DNA from: an uncultured Enterobacter sp. | GTDB taxonomy: Bacteria; Pseudomonadota; Gammaproteobacteria; Enterobacterales; Enterobacteriaceae | DNA: 5,546 nt | Direction of reading: 5' to 3' | NCBI GenBank assembly: GCA_946477805.1 | Contig: CAMKZP010000271.1 | Coordinates: 1-5,546 of the forward strand | Part shown: piece after piece, positions 1 through 5,546 of the stretch | Numbering within the stretch: the first letter of the stretch is position 1 | Layout of the letters: every line of letters starts with the position of its first letter | Position numbers and translations under genes: made by a program | The notes under the pieces: model-generated | Told to the model about the DNA's origin: nothing | Database searches by the model: none | Seen by the model: the letters and a program-made list of their open reading frames with translations, nothing else

Positions 1-641
1 CGTCACGCGTGACGCTCAGAGGCCGCTACTGCTACCTTGACCCCCTGCGCATCGGGCATGCCGACGCCCTTTTTTCAGCCTATCGTCTGGCCGAAGATAC
101 CCGCAGCTGGACATGGCTGCTGCGCGAGCCGGACGCAACGGCAGCGGATTTCTCCCGGTGGGTCGCCAGCGTGTGTGAGCTACCCGACCCCATGCATTTT
201 ACCGTGTTTGATAGCCAGACCGGCTCTGCGGTGGGAACGCTGGCGCTGATGCGCATCGACCCAAATAATGGCGTGGTGGAAGTGGGCCATGTCCATTTCT
301 CGCCGCTGTTAAGCCGCACGCCAATGTCCACGGAAGCGCAATACCTGCTGATGCAGTACGTCTTCGACACGCTGGGATATAGACGCTATGAATGGAAGTG
401 CAATAGCCTGAATGAACCCTCGCGCAGGGCCGCCCTGCGTCTGGGCTTTCAGTATGAAGGGCGCTTTCGCCAGGCGCTGGTGATAAAAGGCCACAACCGG
501 GATACCGACTGGTTTTCGATTATCGACGCAGAGTGGCCAGCGCTGGCGAAGGCGTTTGAGAGCTGGCTTGCCACCGACAATTTTAACGCCGATGGCACGC
601 AGAAGAGATCCCTGGAAAGCTGGCGTAAGGCGGGCTTCTAG
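1..641 (+). CDS. GNAT family N-acetyltransferase (RimJ/RimL-like, Acetyltransf_3 type), probably 5'-truncated by window edge
   Basis: This is a predicted acetyl-CoA-dependent N-acetyltransferase; the acceptor substrate is unknown. The visible part carries the usual order of a RimJ/RimL-like GNAT fold: an N-terminal strand (GRYCYLDPLRIGHADALF), a central 'GTLALMRIDPNNGVVEVGHVHFSP' type beta4 region, a helix containing TEAQYLLMQYVFD, then YRRYEWKCNSLNEPSRRAALRLGF with the characteristic N-x-x-S-x-x-x-A-x-x-x-G-F signature, and RDTDWFSIIDAEWP near the end. The frame is open to the left edge. A GTG at 9 could start a 210-residue protein, but relatives as I remember them have an extra N-terminal stretch of some 25-30 residues before 'VTLxGRYC', and only 8 bases are visible upstream with no Shine-Dalgarno. 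I therefore read the GTG as an internal valine; first complete codon at 3. It ends with TAG at 639-641, overlapping the convergent ykgO stop. Family confidence is high; the exact start and the substrate are not known. Confidence 0.85.
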   Translation, partial: SRVTLRGRYCYLDPLRIGHADALFSAYRLAEDTRSWTWLLREPDATAADFSRWVASVCELPDPMHFTVFDSQTGSAVGTLALMRIDPNNGVVEVGHVHFSPLLSRTPMSTEAQYLLMQYVFDTLGYRRYEWKCNSLNEPSRRAALRLGFQYEGRFRQALVIKGHNRDTDWFSIIDAEWPALAKAFESWLATDNFNADGTQKRSLESWRKAGF

Positions 642-778
642 CGTCTTTTTTTCCGCCCCTGGACGGCTTTGAAGCGCGGATTGGATTTGCAAATGACGTA
701 CAGACGCCCTTTGCGTTTGACTATCTGGCAGTCCGGATGACGCTGTTTCGCACTGCGCAGTGAATTAAGCACCTGCAT
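638..778 (-). CDS. ykgO (rpmJ2): Type B 50S ribosomal protein L36 (zinc-independent paralogue)
   Basis: Small basic protein of 46 residues beginning MQVLNSLRSAKQRHPDCQ and ending QGRKKRR, an evident match to E. coli YkgO. L36 sits in the large ribosomal subunit near 23S rRNA. The type A protein is a zinc ribbon; this type B form has only two cysteines (C17, C30) and lacks the CxxC pair, so it should not hold zinc. The type B conserved stretch KRKGRLYVICKSNPRFKAVQG is intact. The ATG at 778-776 lies 2 bp after the ykgM stop, and a GAGGG Shine-Dalgarno lies inside the end of ykgM, so the two genes should be co-transcribed and probably translationally coupled. The TAG stop shares the palindrome CTAG (638-641) with the stop of the opposing acetyltransferase gene. 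Under zinc depletion it would replace L36A (RpmJ). Short length means automatic gene callers can miss it, but the sequence match is decisive. Confidence 0.96.
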   Translation of the reverse strand: MQVLNSLRSAKQRHPDCQIVKRKGRLYVICKSNPRFKAVQGRKKRR

Positions 779-780
779 GA

Positions 781-1041
781 TTACCCTCGCTTCGCATTAA
801 TAAAGCCACCAAAACGCCTGCGGAAGCGCGCGGCGCTGCCGTCCGTCGAGAACGTTTTCTGCTTGCCGGTATAAAACGGATGCGACTTTGAAGAAACCTC
901 GATGGTGATGTACGGATACGTTTCACCGTCGAGTTCAATTTCGCGGTCCGTTTTAATCGTTGAACCGACCTTAAAGTATTCATTTGCACTGGTGTCGTGA
1001 AACACCACGGTGCGATAGGCTGGGTGAATATCAGGCTTCAT
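781..1041 (-). CDS. ykgM (rpmE2): Type B 50S ribosomal protein L31 (zinc-independent paralogue)
   Basis: An 86-residue protein starting MKPDIHPAYRTVVFHDTS, recognisable as L31 type B (YkgM, about 87 residues in E. coli). L31 bridges the 50S and 30S subunits through the central protuberance. Type A L31 (RpmE) binds zinc through cysteines; this protein has no cysteine at all, the hallmark of the zinc-free form. The conserved segments VGSTIKTDREIELDG and VSSKSHPFYTGKQ are present. The ATG at 1041-1039 follows an AAAGG Shine-Dalgarno at suitable spacing. It is the first gene of the operon with ykgO (2 bp gap). A Zur-type operator overlaps its promoter (see separate entries), so it should be off when zinc is sufficient and induced in starvation, when its product displaces L31A and frees zinc. 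Zur control of ykgM is established in E. coli and inferred here from the operator. Confidence 0.97.
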   Translation of the reverse strand: MKPDIHPAYRTVVFHDTSANEYFKVGSTIKTDREIELDGETYPYITIEVSSKSHPFYTGKQKTFSTDGSAARFRRRFGGFINAKRG

Positions 1042-1056
1042 GATAGACCTTTCGTG

Positions 1057-1077
1057 TTTTGTTATAACATAACAAAA
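1057..1077. promoter_or_regulatory. Zur operator (zinc uptake regulator box) of ykgM-ykgO
   Basis: A 21-bp inverted repeat with perfect 9-bp arms (TTTTGTTAT and ATAACAAAA) around a 3-bp centre AAC. Its core TGTTATA-N-CATAACA agrees with the gammaproteobacterial Zur consensus TGTTATA-N-TATAACA, as I remember it, at all but one informative position. It lies 16 bp upstream of the ykgM ATG and covers the expected transcription start and the edge of the -10 element, the classic position for a repressor. Seen: the palindrome and its position. Known: Zur represses ykgM in enterobacteria. Inferred: this site does the same here. Confidence 0.88.
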
Positions 1078-1105
1078 TCATATCCGAGCCTTGCTGCAAA
1101 AACAA
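1077..1105 (-). promoter_or_regulatory. Candidate sigma70 promoter for ykgM-ykgO
   Basis: Read on the minus strand: -35 TTGTTT (1105-1100), a 17-bp spacer, and -10 TATGAT (1082-1077; 5 of 6 matches to TATAAT). Transcription would start near 1070, inside the Zur box, giving a leader of roughly 30 nt. The -35 is weak (3 of 6), but the optimal spacing, strong -10 and overlap with the operator make it the best candidate. Confidence 0.6.
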
Positions 1106-1167
1106 CCCCTCGACGAGAATCACACTCCCGCAATTTTTTCTGATTTAGCGCTGCACAAACGAATTCT

Positions 1168-1196
1168 GAGACATTCACATGCTATAACTATATCAT
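1168..1196 (+). promoter_or_regulatory. Weak candidate sigma70 promoter for pdeB
   Basis: GAGACA (1168-1173; 4 of 6 to TTGACA), a 17-bp spacer and TATCAT (1191-1196; 5 of 6). The surrounding stretch 1181-1210 is AT-rich and contains other -10-like words (TATAAC at 1183, TAAAAT at 1204) without good -35 partners. The leader would be about 70 nt. The assignment among these alternatives is uncertain. The site is about 100 bp from the Zur box, so direct Zur interference is not evident. Confidence 0.3.
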
Positions 1197-1254
1197 TTCG
1201 CGATAAAATTTTACTCCACTGGCGAGCGAACTCTGTGCCTCCGGGAGCGGGCAT

Positions 1255-1278
1255 ATGAGGAAGGAAACAGCTGCATGA
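1255..1278 (+). promoter_or_regulatory. Possible 7-codon upstream ORF overlapping the pdeB start
   Basis: ATG at 1255 opens a seven-residue frame (MRKETAA) that stops at TGA 1276-1278. The stop overlaps the pdeB ATG (1275-1277) in an ATGA arrangement. A GGGAG at 1243-1247 stands 7 nt before this ATG, a proper Shine-Dalgarno distance, while the pdeB Shine-Dalgarno (AGGAAGG, about 1258-1264) lies inside the small frame. This could be a leader peptide coupled to pdeB or chance; no homologue is known to me. Confidence 0.25.
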
Positions 1279-2840
1279 GAACCCGACATCTGGTGAGCCT
1301 GGTCACAGGCGTACTGATCTTTTCCGTGCTGATACCGATTTGCCTTAGCGTCTGGCTCGCACACCGTCAGGCAGAAGATAAATTTGTTGATGCGCTGGAT
1401 AACTACGCCTCGCGCGTCCTGATGCGTACGGACCGGGTGGTCGATCAGGCCAAAGAAGCGCTCGCCCAGCTGCAGAACTTTGAAGGTGTTCCCTGCGGCC
1501 CTTTGCATTTACGGGAGATGCGCCGGGTCGCCTTCTCCTGGCGCTACGTGCAGGAAGTCATCTACATTGACAGCCTGAAACCGCGCTGCTCGTCGCTGGA
1601 ACAGGCCAGCAACGCGGCGCCCTTTCCGCCTCCCCTGCGCATAACGGAAGATGGCTACAGCGCCTGGATTACCCCACAAAACGATCTCGGCTTTAACCGC
1701 TACATGGCGGTTCTGGGCAAAGGGCATTACCTGGTCATGGTAGATCCCGCCTCGCTGGTGGACGTGATCCCCTTCGGTGAAGTGCCGATGGAAGCGGCGC
1801 TGGTGGGCAACGCGACCCATCGCGTTTTCGCCAGCAGCAGCAGGCTCGATCCGCACATCCGCAACCTCATTAAGGAGCAGGGGATCACCAATATTCAGTA
1901 TGACGGGTCAATGTACATCCTGAAGCCCGTTCCTGAACTGGGATTTAACGTCGTGGCGTGGGCATCGTTAAAACCGCTGGCGGAAACCTGGCACCGACAG
2001 CTTCTCGTCTGGCTGCCGTTTGGCGGGCTGATTAGCCTGCTCGCCGCGCTTTTTGTCCTGCGGATCCTTCGCCGCATCCAGTCTCCGCGCAACCGGCTGC
2101 TGGATGCGATAAACAGCCGGGAGATCGTGGTTCACTATCAACCGATTGTTGCCCTTGGCAGTGGAAAACTGGTGGGGGCAGAAGCGCTGGCGCGCTGGCC
2201 GCAGCCGGACGGAAGCAGCCTTTCGCCGGACATATTTGTCTCTCTGGCGGAACAGACGGGGCTTATCTCAGACCTGACCCGGCTCATCGTCGAAAAAGTG
2301 TTCGAGGATCTGGGCAACTGGCTGCATCTCCACCCGGACCAGCATATTTCCATTAATCTCGCGCCCGCGGATCTGACCTCCGGCAAACTGCCGCCGCTGT
2401 TAAGCCGGCTGTTAAACCACTGGCAGGTAAAACCGCAGCAGATCGCCCTTGAGTTAACCGAGCGGGGCTTTGCCGATCCGAAAATCAGCGCCCCGGCCAT
2501 TGCCGCATTCCGGCGCTCGGGCCATGCCGTTTACATCGATGATTTCGGGACGGGTTACTCCAGCCTCAGCTACCTGCAGGATCTGGATGTGGATACGCTG
2601 AAAATCGATAAATCCTTCGTGGATGCGCTGGAGTACAAGAACGTGACGCCGCACATCATCGAAATGGCCAAATCACTCAATCTGGTCATGGTCGCCGAAG
2701 GGATTGAAACGGAGGGGCAGCTGGCCTGGCTGCATCGCCACGGCGTGCAGTACGGACAGGGCTGGTTCTACAGCAAGGCGCTGCCCAAAGTGGAGTTTAT
2801 TCTCTGGGCCGATAACAACCTGGAGACGACATCGCCGTAA
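1275..2840 (+). CDS. pdeB (ylaB): Cyclic di-GMP phosphodiesterase, membrane-anchored CSS-EAL protein (PdeB/YlaB orthologue)
   Basis: This 521-residue inner-membrane enzyme should hydrolyse c-di-GMP to pGpG in the cytoplasm, favouring motility over biofilm. The first helix spans about residues 7-29, a periplasmic CSS domain about 30-240, a second helix about 243-263, and the EAL domain about 275-515. The periplasmic domain has the CSS motif (C105-S106-S107) plus a partner cysteine C74; in PdeC the equivalent pair forms a DsbA/DsbB-controlled disulfide that restrains activity. The EAL domain has E303-A-L in an ExLxR motif, N361, E393, D422-D423 in DDFGTGYSSL, K443, E475 and Q495, so catalysis should be intact. 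The N-terminus MRTRHLV and the stretch FVDALEYKNVTPHIIEMAK match E. coli PdeB as I recall it, supporting orthology over PdeC or PdeD. The ATG at 1275 has a strong AGGAAGG upstream. It is divergent from ykgM and convergent with lacZ, so probably monocistronic. The signal sensed is unknown. Confidence 0.93.
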   Translation: MRTRHLVSLVTGVLIFSVLIPICLSVWLAHRQAEDKFVDALDNYASRVLMRTDRVVDQAKEALAQLQNFEGVPCGPLHLREMRRVAFSWRYVQEVIYIDSLKPRCSSLEQASNAAPFPPPLRITEDGYSAWITPQNDLGFNRYMAVLGKGHYLVMVDPASLVDVIPFGEVPMEAALVGNATHRVFASSSRLDPHIRNLIKEQGITNIQYDGSMYILKPVPELGFNVVAWASLKPLAETWHRQLLVWLPFGGLISLLAALFVLRILRRIQSPRNRLLDAINSREIVVHYQPIVALGSGKLVGAEALARWPQPDGSSLSPDIFVSLAEQTGLISDLTRLIVEKVFEDLGNWLHLHPDQHISINLAPADLTSGKLPPLLSRLLNHWQVKPQQIALELTERGFADPKISAPAIAAFRRSGHAVYIDDFGTGYSSLSYLQDLDVDTLKIDKSFVDALEYKNVTPHIIEMAKSLNLVMVAEGIETEGQLAWLHRHGVQYGQGWFYSKALPKVEFILWADNNLETTSP

Positions 2841-2842
2841 AG

Positions 2843-2879
2843 CCCGCGGTGCGGCCACCTCTGCGGCCGCACCGCCGGG
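2843..2879. terminator. Hairpin between convergent pdeB and lacZ, probable shared terminator
   Basis: An 11-bp perfect stem (GCGGTGCGGCC at 2846-2856 with GGCCGCACCGC at 2865-2875) closes an 8-nt loop. An outer CCC/GGG pairing can extend it past a bulged C at 2876. It fills nearly all of the 39 bp between the two stop codons. There is no U-run on the plus side; on the minus side the stem is followed by CTTTA, a poor U-tract. Position and stability suggest a bidirectional terminator or a 3'-end stabilising structure. The efficiency cannot be judged from sequence. Confidence 0.65.
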
Positions 2880-5546
2880 TTATGACGCCTGGCGCCAGCT
2901 AAAGGCGTAGCGTAACTGCCGGTTTTGCAGAATAAACTCTTCGGAGACGCTCGGGCTCCAGGAGTCATCTCCCCCGACGCCCATATGGAACGCATCCAGG
3001 CAGAGCCAGCAGCCCGGCTCATCCCGCAGCAGGTGCCGGTGCGTGGTCTCGTGAAGCTGGCGCTGGCTGTGGCGGCTCAGGGAGAAATGGAAGCTCCCGC
3101 GAAGGAGGTGCGCGCCAACGGCGAGCTCGCGCGTATCGCAGCGCAGGCCGTTTTCCGTCGGGAAAATGTAAGGCGTCTGCAGGGCTGCCAGCGGCAATTC
3201 CCAGCGACCCTGCTGTGCTGCCAGCCTCCTGTCCGGATAATTCTCCAGCGGGCCTAACCCCAGCCAGCTCGCTTTCTCCGGCGTCTGCGCCAGCTGGACG
3301 TTCAGGCCAACGCGCGCGGGCTCCGGGATATCCGAGGCCACCTGCACCTGCACATCACCGTGCAGCACGCCGTGGTCATCCACGCGCCAGAGCTTATGGC
3401 TCACAAACAGCGCCCTGTCGCCATGCTCCCAGACATGCTGCGTTTTCACCACCGCCTCTCCGGCGTGCTGCTGCGCCTCACACGCCAGCACGCGCGCGGA
3501 CATCTCATACATTCCCGCAGCTTTCCAGCGCTCGACCCAGGCGTTCGGATCGATTCGCGTGGCTTCGCTGACGCCAATATCGTTATCCAGCGGCGCGCGG
3601 GTAAAGTTATCCGTCAGCGGCGAGAGCAGGGTTTCCACCCCTTTGTTCCACCACTGAATAAGGTTTCCTGACGCACGGCTGAAATGCCAGCGCTGCTGCC
3701 CGTGGGTTATCTCCAGCACCTCCTCCAGAACCGTCAGTACCGGCGGGGTACCTGCTGGCTGCGGTGGCGCAATGAACAGCGGGGCCGCAAGCGGCCACTG
3801 ATCCCAGGCGCAGCGGTGGTTAGCCGGCGACCACGGGGTTGCCTGAGGCTGGATCACCTCCACGTTCAGCCAGATGTCGCCCGGCTCAGGCGTAAATTCA
3901 GGCAGCGGGATCTCCAGACGCTGAATGCCCTGCGGCGCAATGGAAAGCGCAACGTCACCGGACGCCAGCACCTGCCCGTCGCGCGCGATGGACCACTTCA
4001 GCAGCTCGTTGTCGGCCTGGCGGAACAGGTAATCGCTTTGTACCTCAACCACCAGCGGGTGAGTGCTTACCAGCGTGAAGGTGAAGAACTGCTGCGCGCG
4101 CTGCGCTTCAAATAGCGCCGGATGCGGCGTGCGGTCCGGGAACACCAGCCCGTTAAGGCAGAACTGTCGGTCGTTTGGTTTATCGCCAAAATCACCGCCA
4201 TAGGCCCAGAAAGTATTGCCGCTTTCATCTTTCTTCGTCAGCGCCTGATCGACCCAGTCCCAGACAAACCCGCCCTGCAGGCGCGGGTGGCTGCGAAATG
4301 CCTGCCAGTATTTGGCGAAGCCGCCGAAGCTGTTGCCCATGGCGTGGGCATATTCACACAGGATCAGCGGACGCGTTTCATCCGGCATCCCGATCCATTT
4401 TTTTATCGACCATTTTGGCACCGCCGGGAAGGGCTGATCGCGATCGACGCGGGCATACATCGGGCAGATAATATCCGTCGCCGCGGTATTCGCCCCCCCG
4501 CCCTCATACTGGACGGGACGGGTTGGATCGGTGGTTTTCAGCCAGCGATAGAGCGCGTCGTGATTCGCGCCGTGCCCGGATTCATTCCCCAGAGACCAGA
4601 TAATGACGCAAGGGTGGTTGCGATCGCGCTGCACCATGCGGGTAACGCGTTCACTCATGGCAGCCAGCCAGCGGGGATCGTCAGCGAGACGGCTCATCGG
4701 CACCATGCCGTGGGTTTCAATATTGGCCTCGTCGACAACGTACAAACCGTAGCGATCGCAGAGGCTGTACCAGAGAGGATGATTCGGATAGTGAGAGCAG
4801 CGCACGGCGTTAAAGTTGTGCTGTTTCATCAGCTCAATATCGCGGCGCATCGTCGCTTCATCCATTACCTGCCCGCGCTCAGGGTGATGCTCATGACGGT
4901 TAACGCCGCGGATCAGCAGCGGTTTCCCGTTCACTTTCAGCAGGCCGTTACTGATTTCAACGCGGCGGAAACCGACATCGCAGGCCTCCACCTCAAGCGC
5001 GTTGCCCTGGGGATCGCGAAGCGCGAGCGTCAGGCGGTAAAGCTCAGGCGTTTCCGCACTCCACAGGGCGGGTTCCTTAACGGGGATCGCCACCGTGAGC
5101 CGCTCGGCCCAGCTCCCGCGCTCGTCCACAACGTCTGATCCTGCACGCTGAGCCGCCGTGGCGCACTGCTCGCCGTTGCGCCACAGGGTAAACGCCACGT
5201 CGCACTCCGCGAATCGGGCGCCTGCCAGCGCGACCTCAACCTTCAGCACCGCACGGTCACATTCGGCGTTCAGATCGGTCACAGCGTGGTAGTCGGCAAT
5301 GTGCGTCTCGGGCTTATGTAACAGCGTCACATCGCGGAAAATGCCGCTCATGCGCCACATATCCTGATCTTCCAGGTAGCTTCCATCACACCAGCGCAGA
5401 ACCATCACCGCCAGGCGGTTCTGCCCCGGACGCAGCACCGTGGAGAGGTCAAACTCGGCGGGCAGGCGGCTGTCCTGGCTATAGCCGAGCAAGGCGCCGT
5501 TGAGCCAGACGTGGAACGCCGAATCTACCCCCTCGAAGCGCAGGAA
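2880..5546 (-). CDS. lacZ: Beta-galactosidase (LacZ), N-terminal part outside window
   Basis: Glycoside hydrolase family 2 enzyme that cleaves lactose to glucose and galactose and forms allolactose; cytoplasmic tetramer in E. coli. The visible 888 codons correspond to about residue 140 to the C-terminus of E. coli LacZ (1023 residues); the frame leaves the right edge open, reading FLRFEGVDSAFHVW. A TTG at 5492-5490 is an internal leucine, not a start. Conserved active-site elements, in E. coli numbering, are D201 (LEDQDMW), H357 (RHEHHP), H391 (RCSHYPNHP), E416 and H418 (ETHG), acid/base E461 in SLGNESGHG (codon 4583-4581), Y503, nucleophile E537 in LILCEYAHAMGNS (codon 4355-4353), W568, F601, N604, and W999 in GGDDSWSPS. 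There is no frameshift or internal stop, so it should be active if the missing N-terminus is intact. The promoter, operator and any lacI lie outside. No lacY follows: the next gene is the convergent pdeB, 39 bp away. Confidence 0.97.
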   Translation of the reverse strand, partial: FLRFEGVDSAFHVWLNGALLGYSQDSRLPAEFDLSTVLRPGQNRLAVMVLRWCDGSYLEDQDMWRMSGIFRDVTLLHKPETHIADYHAVTDLNAECDRAVLKVEVALAGARFAECDVAFTLWRNGEQCATAAQRAGSDVVDERGSWAERLTVAIPVKEPALWSAETPELYRLTLALRDPQGNALEVEACDVGFRRVEISNGLLKVNGKPLLIRGVNRHEHHPERGQVMDEATMRRDIELMKQHNFNAVRCSHYPNHPLWYSLCDRYGLYVVDEANIETHGMVPMSRLADDPRWLAAMSERVTRMVQRDRNHPCVIIWSLGNESGHGANHDALYRWLKTTDPTRPVQYEGGGANTAATDIICPMYARVDRDQPFPAVPKWSIKKWIGMPDETRPLILCEYAHAMGNSFGGFAKYWQAFRSHPRLQGGFVWDWVDQALTKKDESGNTFWAYGGDFGDKPNDRQFCLNGLVFPDRTPHPALFEAQRAQQFFTFTLVSTHPLVVEVQSDYLFRQADNELLKWSIARDGQVLASGDVALSIAPQGIQRLEIPLPEFTPEPGDIWLNVEVIQPQATPWSPANHRCAWDQWPLAAPLFIAPPQPAGTPPVLTVLEEVLEITHGQQRWHFSRASGNLIQWWNKGVETLLSPLTDNFTRAPLDNDIGVSEATRIDPNAWVERWKAAGMYEMSARVLACEAQQHAGEAVVKTQHVWEHGDRALFVSHKLWRVDDHGVLHGDVQVQVASDIPEPARVGLNVQLAQTPEKASWLGLGPLENYPDRRLAAQQGRWELPLAALQTPYIFPTENGLRCDTRELAVGAHLLRGSFHFSLSRHSQRQLHETTHRHLLRDEPGCWLCLDAFHMGVGGDDSWSPSVSEEFILQNRQLRYAFSWRQAS

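Noticed and set aside
9..11. GTG as the true start of the acetyltransferase
   Set aside because: The frame is open upstream and family members, as I recall them, have a longer N-terminus; no ribosome site can be seen in 8 bases. Not excluded.
309..692. A 127-codon minus-strand frame spanning the acetyltransferase end and part of ykgO
   Set aside because: It overlaps two genes with clear family matches, one on each strand, and its translation resembles no known family.
1111..1140. Near-palindrome CTCG-A-CGAG and T-run upstream of ykgM as a second operator or terminator
   Set aside because: The arms are only 4 bp and lie upstream of the ykgM -35; the T-run is not preceded by a stable stem.
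1180..1206. FliA (sigma28) promoter for pdeB, from CGCGATAA at 1199-1206
   Set aside because: Only 6 of 8 positions fit the -10, and the expected -35 position (1180-1187) does not resemble TAAAGTTT.
2704..2910. A 68-codon plus-strand frame across the pdeB/lacZ junction
   Set aside because: It overlaps the conserved PdeB C-terminus in another frame and crosses the terminator hairpin; no coding support.
4122..5138. A 338-codon open frame on the plus strand opposite lacZ
   Set aside because: It lies wholly antisense to a clearly conserved LacZ, has no recognisable domain, and fits the long antisense open frames expected from GC-rich codon use.
5490..5492. TTG as a start codon of lacZ
   Set aside because: The frame continues upstream to 5546 with residues that align to E. 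coli LacZ (DSAFHVWLNG), so this is an internal leucine.

Overview
The window looks like chromosomal DNA from an Enterobacter-like member of the Enterobacteriaceae (Enterobacter, Lelliottia or Leclercia are the best guesses). The reasons are a moderately high GC content by eye, a beta-galactosidase and a c-di-GMP phosphodiesterase that both read as close relatives of E. coli LacZ and PdeB (YlaB), and the enterobacterial pair of alternative ribosomal proteins L31B/L36B. The genus call is an impression; no database search was run. Gene density is normal. I see no insertion sequence, tRNA, rRNA or CRISPR array, and no gene-free stretch over 300 bases.

Layout, left to right. A GNAT acetyltransferase gene (+ strand, probably missing its 5' end at the window edge) runs to 641. 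Its stop codon overlaps the stop of a convergent two-gene operon on the minus strand, ykgM-ykgO (rpmE2-rpmJ2, 1041 down to 638), which encodes cysteine-poor, zinc-independent versions of ribosomal proteins L31 and L36. A 233-bp divergent intergenic region (1042-1274) holds a Zur-type operator laid over the -10/start region of a sigma70-like promoter for ykgM, and on the other side a weaker candidate promoter and a strong Shine-Dalgarno for pdeB. pdeB (1275-2840, + strand) encodes a membrane-anchored CSS-EAL phosphodiesterase with all expected catalytic residues. It converges on lacZ (minus strand, stop at 2880). The 39 bp between them contain a perfect 11-bp-stem hairpin that probably serves as a shared terminator. 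lacZ fills the rest of the window and leaves it in frame at 5546, so about 139 N-terminal residues are outside.

Functionally these are separate units. The L31B/L36B operon is a zinc-starvation module: Zur repression is relieved when zinc is low, and the non-zinc paralogues replace the zinc-binding ones. PdeB lowers c-di-GMP in response to periplasmic redox or other signals. LacZ hydrolyses lactose. The points most worth a second look are the overlap of Zur box and promoter, a possible 7-codon upstream ORF coupled to pdeB by an ATGA overlap, the absence of lacY after lacZ, and the convergent genes sharing a CTAG with no terminator between them. I found no convincing undescribed system here.
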